64,000 nucleotides of DNA, from the NCBI GenBank assembly GCA_021432605.1, contig MU271150.1, forward strand, positions 2,232,001 through 2,296,000, given 5' to 3'. The stretch comes from Coniochaeta sp. PMI_546. Taxonomy: Eukaryota; Ascomycota; Sordariomycetes; Coniochaetales; Coniochaetaceae. Below are positions 62,245-64,000 of the stretch, piece after piece (the stretch's first letter is position 1; each line of letters starts with the position of its first letter). The notes beneath the pieces were generated by a model. That model searched no databases. It saw nothing but the letters and a program-made list of their open reading frames with translations, and was not told the origin of the DNA. Both the position numbers and the translations under genes were made by a program.

Positions 62245-63504
62245 ATGTCTCGTGGCGGCACCACCCTCTATGTGACTGGCTTTAGCCACGGCACACGCGC
62301 GCGAGACCTCGCGTACGAGTTCGAGCGGTATGTTCTAACACCACGTCGATAGAACTCGATCGTCGACTTCGAGTGCGATGCGAGCTTCGATATAGTTTCC
62401 TCCCTCGTCCTCCTCGTCGTCCTCCTCCTAACCCGTCCCCGCTCCCCTCCGATATTTCCTCGCCCTCCTACGCCGTTGCGCTTCGTCTCTCACTGTCTCT
62501 ACCAATATGCGCCGGTCGGCTTCCATCATGTATCGCCACCTTCGTGATCCGTTCGAGCAATCCTTCGTGACATATACCGGCATTAACGCCTCCTCCCCTT
62601 CGATCGAGCGGTCGGCCGGCGAGGCGCATCTTACCTGATTCACCGGGCCACGCGAACACTAGATGTGGCGGCCTTTCATCCGATTATCGATTTTTTTTTC
62701 TTTCCCCCGGAGCGGCAACCACTATCCCTCTGCTACGATTTGCACGAGGTACTGACTATACCCATGATTCTAGCTTTGGCCGACTTGTTCGCTGCGACAT
62801 TCCCGCTCCGCGCTCTGCGAGTAGCAGACTGTACGTCTCGCTTCAGTGACTGGCATTGACATGGGGATAGCTAACGTGAATACCTCAGCTTTGCGTTTGT
62901 GGAGTATGAGGATCGTCGCGATGCCGATGATGCGTATCATGAGATGCACAACAAGCGTATCGGCCGCGACGATATTTTGAAGATCGAGGTAGGAACCCAG
63001 GCGAGATTTCTCACGGAAACTTTAGACTAAACGGTAACTCAAGTGGGCGCGTACTCCGCCATCCGCCTCATGGCGTTTCGACCGCACTGATCGGGACCGT
63101 GATCGGGACCGCCCGCGCCGTTCTTCTCCTCGGCGCCGCTCGCCGAGTCCGAGGCGGAGCACAAGAGACTATTCTCCGCGCAAAGACGATCGCCGTGACC
63201 GCGACTACGACCGCGATCGACGTGATACGCGGGACCGTTCACGCAGCCCGGACCCTCGGTATGACACTTGAAACGGAATAGGATGCTAGATTGGTACTGA
63301 CCAGGTGGTTACAGCGACCGCGACCGCGATCGCGACGTCAAGGACGATCGAGAGGACCGCCGGGAGAACGGGGCAAATGGGGATGAGCGAAAGCGTACGT
63401 CAACCGAATCGGTGATTGTGCTAGGTCATTAGCACTTGACTAACCTCATATTAGCAGCCCCCGACAGTCCCATCGCTCATGATGATCTCGACGTCGCCGA
63501 GTAG
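62245..63504 (+). CDS. srp1: SR-family splicing factor, Srp1-type (RRM plus RS/RD tail)
   Basis: Six exons (62245-62327, 62774-62830, 62889-62988, 63044-63258, 63315-63394, 63458-63504) give 193 residues. One RRM spans about 6-82: RNP2 is TLYVTGF, RNP1 is RLFAFVEYED, and the loop is FGRLVRCDIPAPR. The tail mixes RS and RD repeats (RRSSPRRRSPSPRRS, DRDYDRDRRDTRDRSRSP) and ends acidic (DDLDVAE). The RRM with its GFSHGTRARDLAYEFE start closely resembles fission yeast Srp1. SR proteins bind exonic enhancers and recruit U1 and U2AF; kinases phosphorylate the tail. The first intron is 446 bases against 55-63 for the others, and the last acceptor is a TAGCAG tandem that would add one alanine if the first AG is used. 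Confidence 0.93.
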
Positions 63505-64000
63505 GTGGAGTGACCTGCAATCGCGATTTCGGAGTAGACTGTTGTTATCCGGTATTGCCTTGGTTCTCCATCTTCCTTTGTCACGGGCCTACTGATAAAG
63601 AGGCGGTGGTCTCATGAACCGCCGTCGCTGAGACTTCTCAACTTTCTCTTTCTTCTAGTGTCGAGTCGAGCCTGGTCGGATTCGCCATCGAGTATATCCT
63701 GCATCGTAGACGGACAAGAACACGGGTATACGGGTACACGGCTGCAACGGCGAGCACGCGCAACGAGCCGAGACGTTTCGAGCGAAACACGATTTGTAGA
63801 ACTTGATCGACCGAACGACTTCCTGCCCCTAAGGCATGGAAAGTTACACAAAAATATGATAGAGCTAATCCTTCATCTCTTGGAGAACGATGCTGCAGGA
63901 ACGCGTGACTTTGTTTTTGCCGTGGCTAGGACTCACCTGCGCACCCCTGAAACAGGAGATTTCCAACGCTGTGTGCTTCATTGTGGTTGGTTGCATCTTG
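63505..64000. other. Right end of window, no gene seen
   Basis: This is the 3' region of the SR-protein gene and further sequence. The only frame (63612-63851, - strand) has no signature and no splice support. Confidence 0.5.

Noticed and set aside
1-64000. CRISPR arrays, bacterial operons, prophage, or complete transposons
   Set aside because: Genes are spliced and fungal; no spaced repeat array, terminal repeats with a transposase, or reverse transcriptase frame was found.

Overview
The window looks like nuclear DNA of a filamentous ascomycete (Pezizomycotina, most likely Sordariomycetes). Genes are split by many short introns of 50-120 bases with GTRNGT donors, CTRAY branch sites and YAG acceptors. 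Base composition is near neutral, and the gene set is fungal: NsdD-type GATA factor, CFEM protein, Yap-like bZIP, BZZ1. I see no AT-rich RIP-degraded DNA, no complete transposon, no tRNA and no rRNA gene. All exon structures below were worked out by eye from splice signals and frame continuity.

Layout, left to right. The 3' end of a PPR protein gene (1-853) converges on a two-exon gene for a small N-glycosylated, single-pass membrane protein (1151-1944). A gene-poor 5.5 kb stretch with scattered coding-like fragments follows (1945-7483), then a short bZIP factor (7484-8233) and 6 kb of apparently empty DNA carrying AGGTA-type palindromes. A mitochondrial TPR protein resembling Mgr3 (14238-16051) is divergent from the haem-binding DAP1 (16484-16966). 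An uncharacterised proline-rich protein gene (18481-20103) is interrupted by one in-frame TAG. SPT16 of the FACT histone chaperone (20970-24306) follows.

A very long upstream region (about 9.2 kb) precedes the developmental GATA factor nsdD (33464-35098), whose leader holds upstream ORFs. After a 5.2 kb convergent spacer come glutamate-cysteine ligase (40355-42830), a CFEM-domain single-pass membrane protein with a long cytoplasmic tail (44880-47571), and the mRNA-export helicase DBP5 (49604-51156). DBP5 is divergent from BZZ1 (52529-54965). The nucleoporin NUP133 (56007-60293) converges on a 96-residue DMAC1-like mitochondrial membrane protein (61223-61612), which is divergent from an Srp1-type SR splicing factor (62245-63504).

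There is no biosynthetic cluster or operon-like grouping. Most genes are housekeeping: chromatin (SPT16), mRNA export (DBP5 and NUP133, whose products both act at the nuclear pore), splicing (SR protein), redox (GCS1), endocytic actin (BZZ1) and mitochondrial membrane proteins. Large non-coding stretches flank regulatory genes. The points most worth a second look are the in-frame TAG gene, the unidentified spliced coding-like fragments near 3.0-4.2 kb, the dispersed TACCTTAAGGTA-type palindromes, the nsdD leader, and the long first intron plus tandem acceptor of the SR gene.
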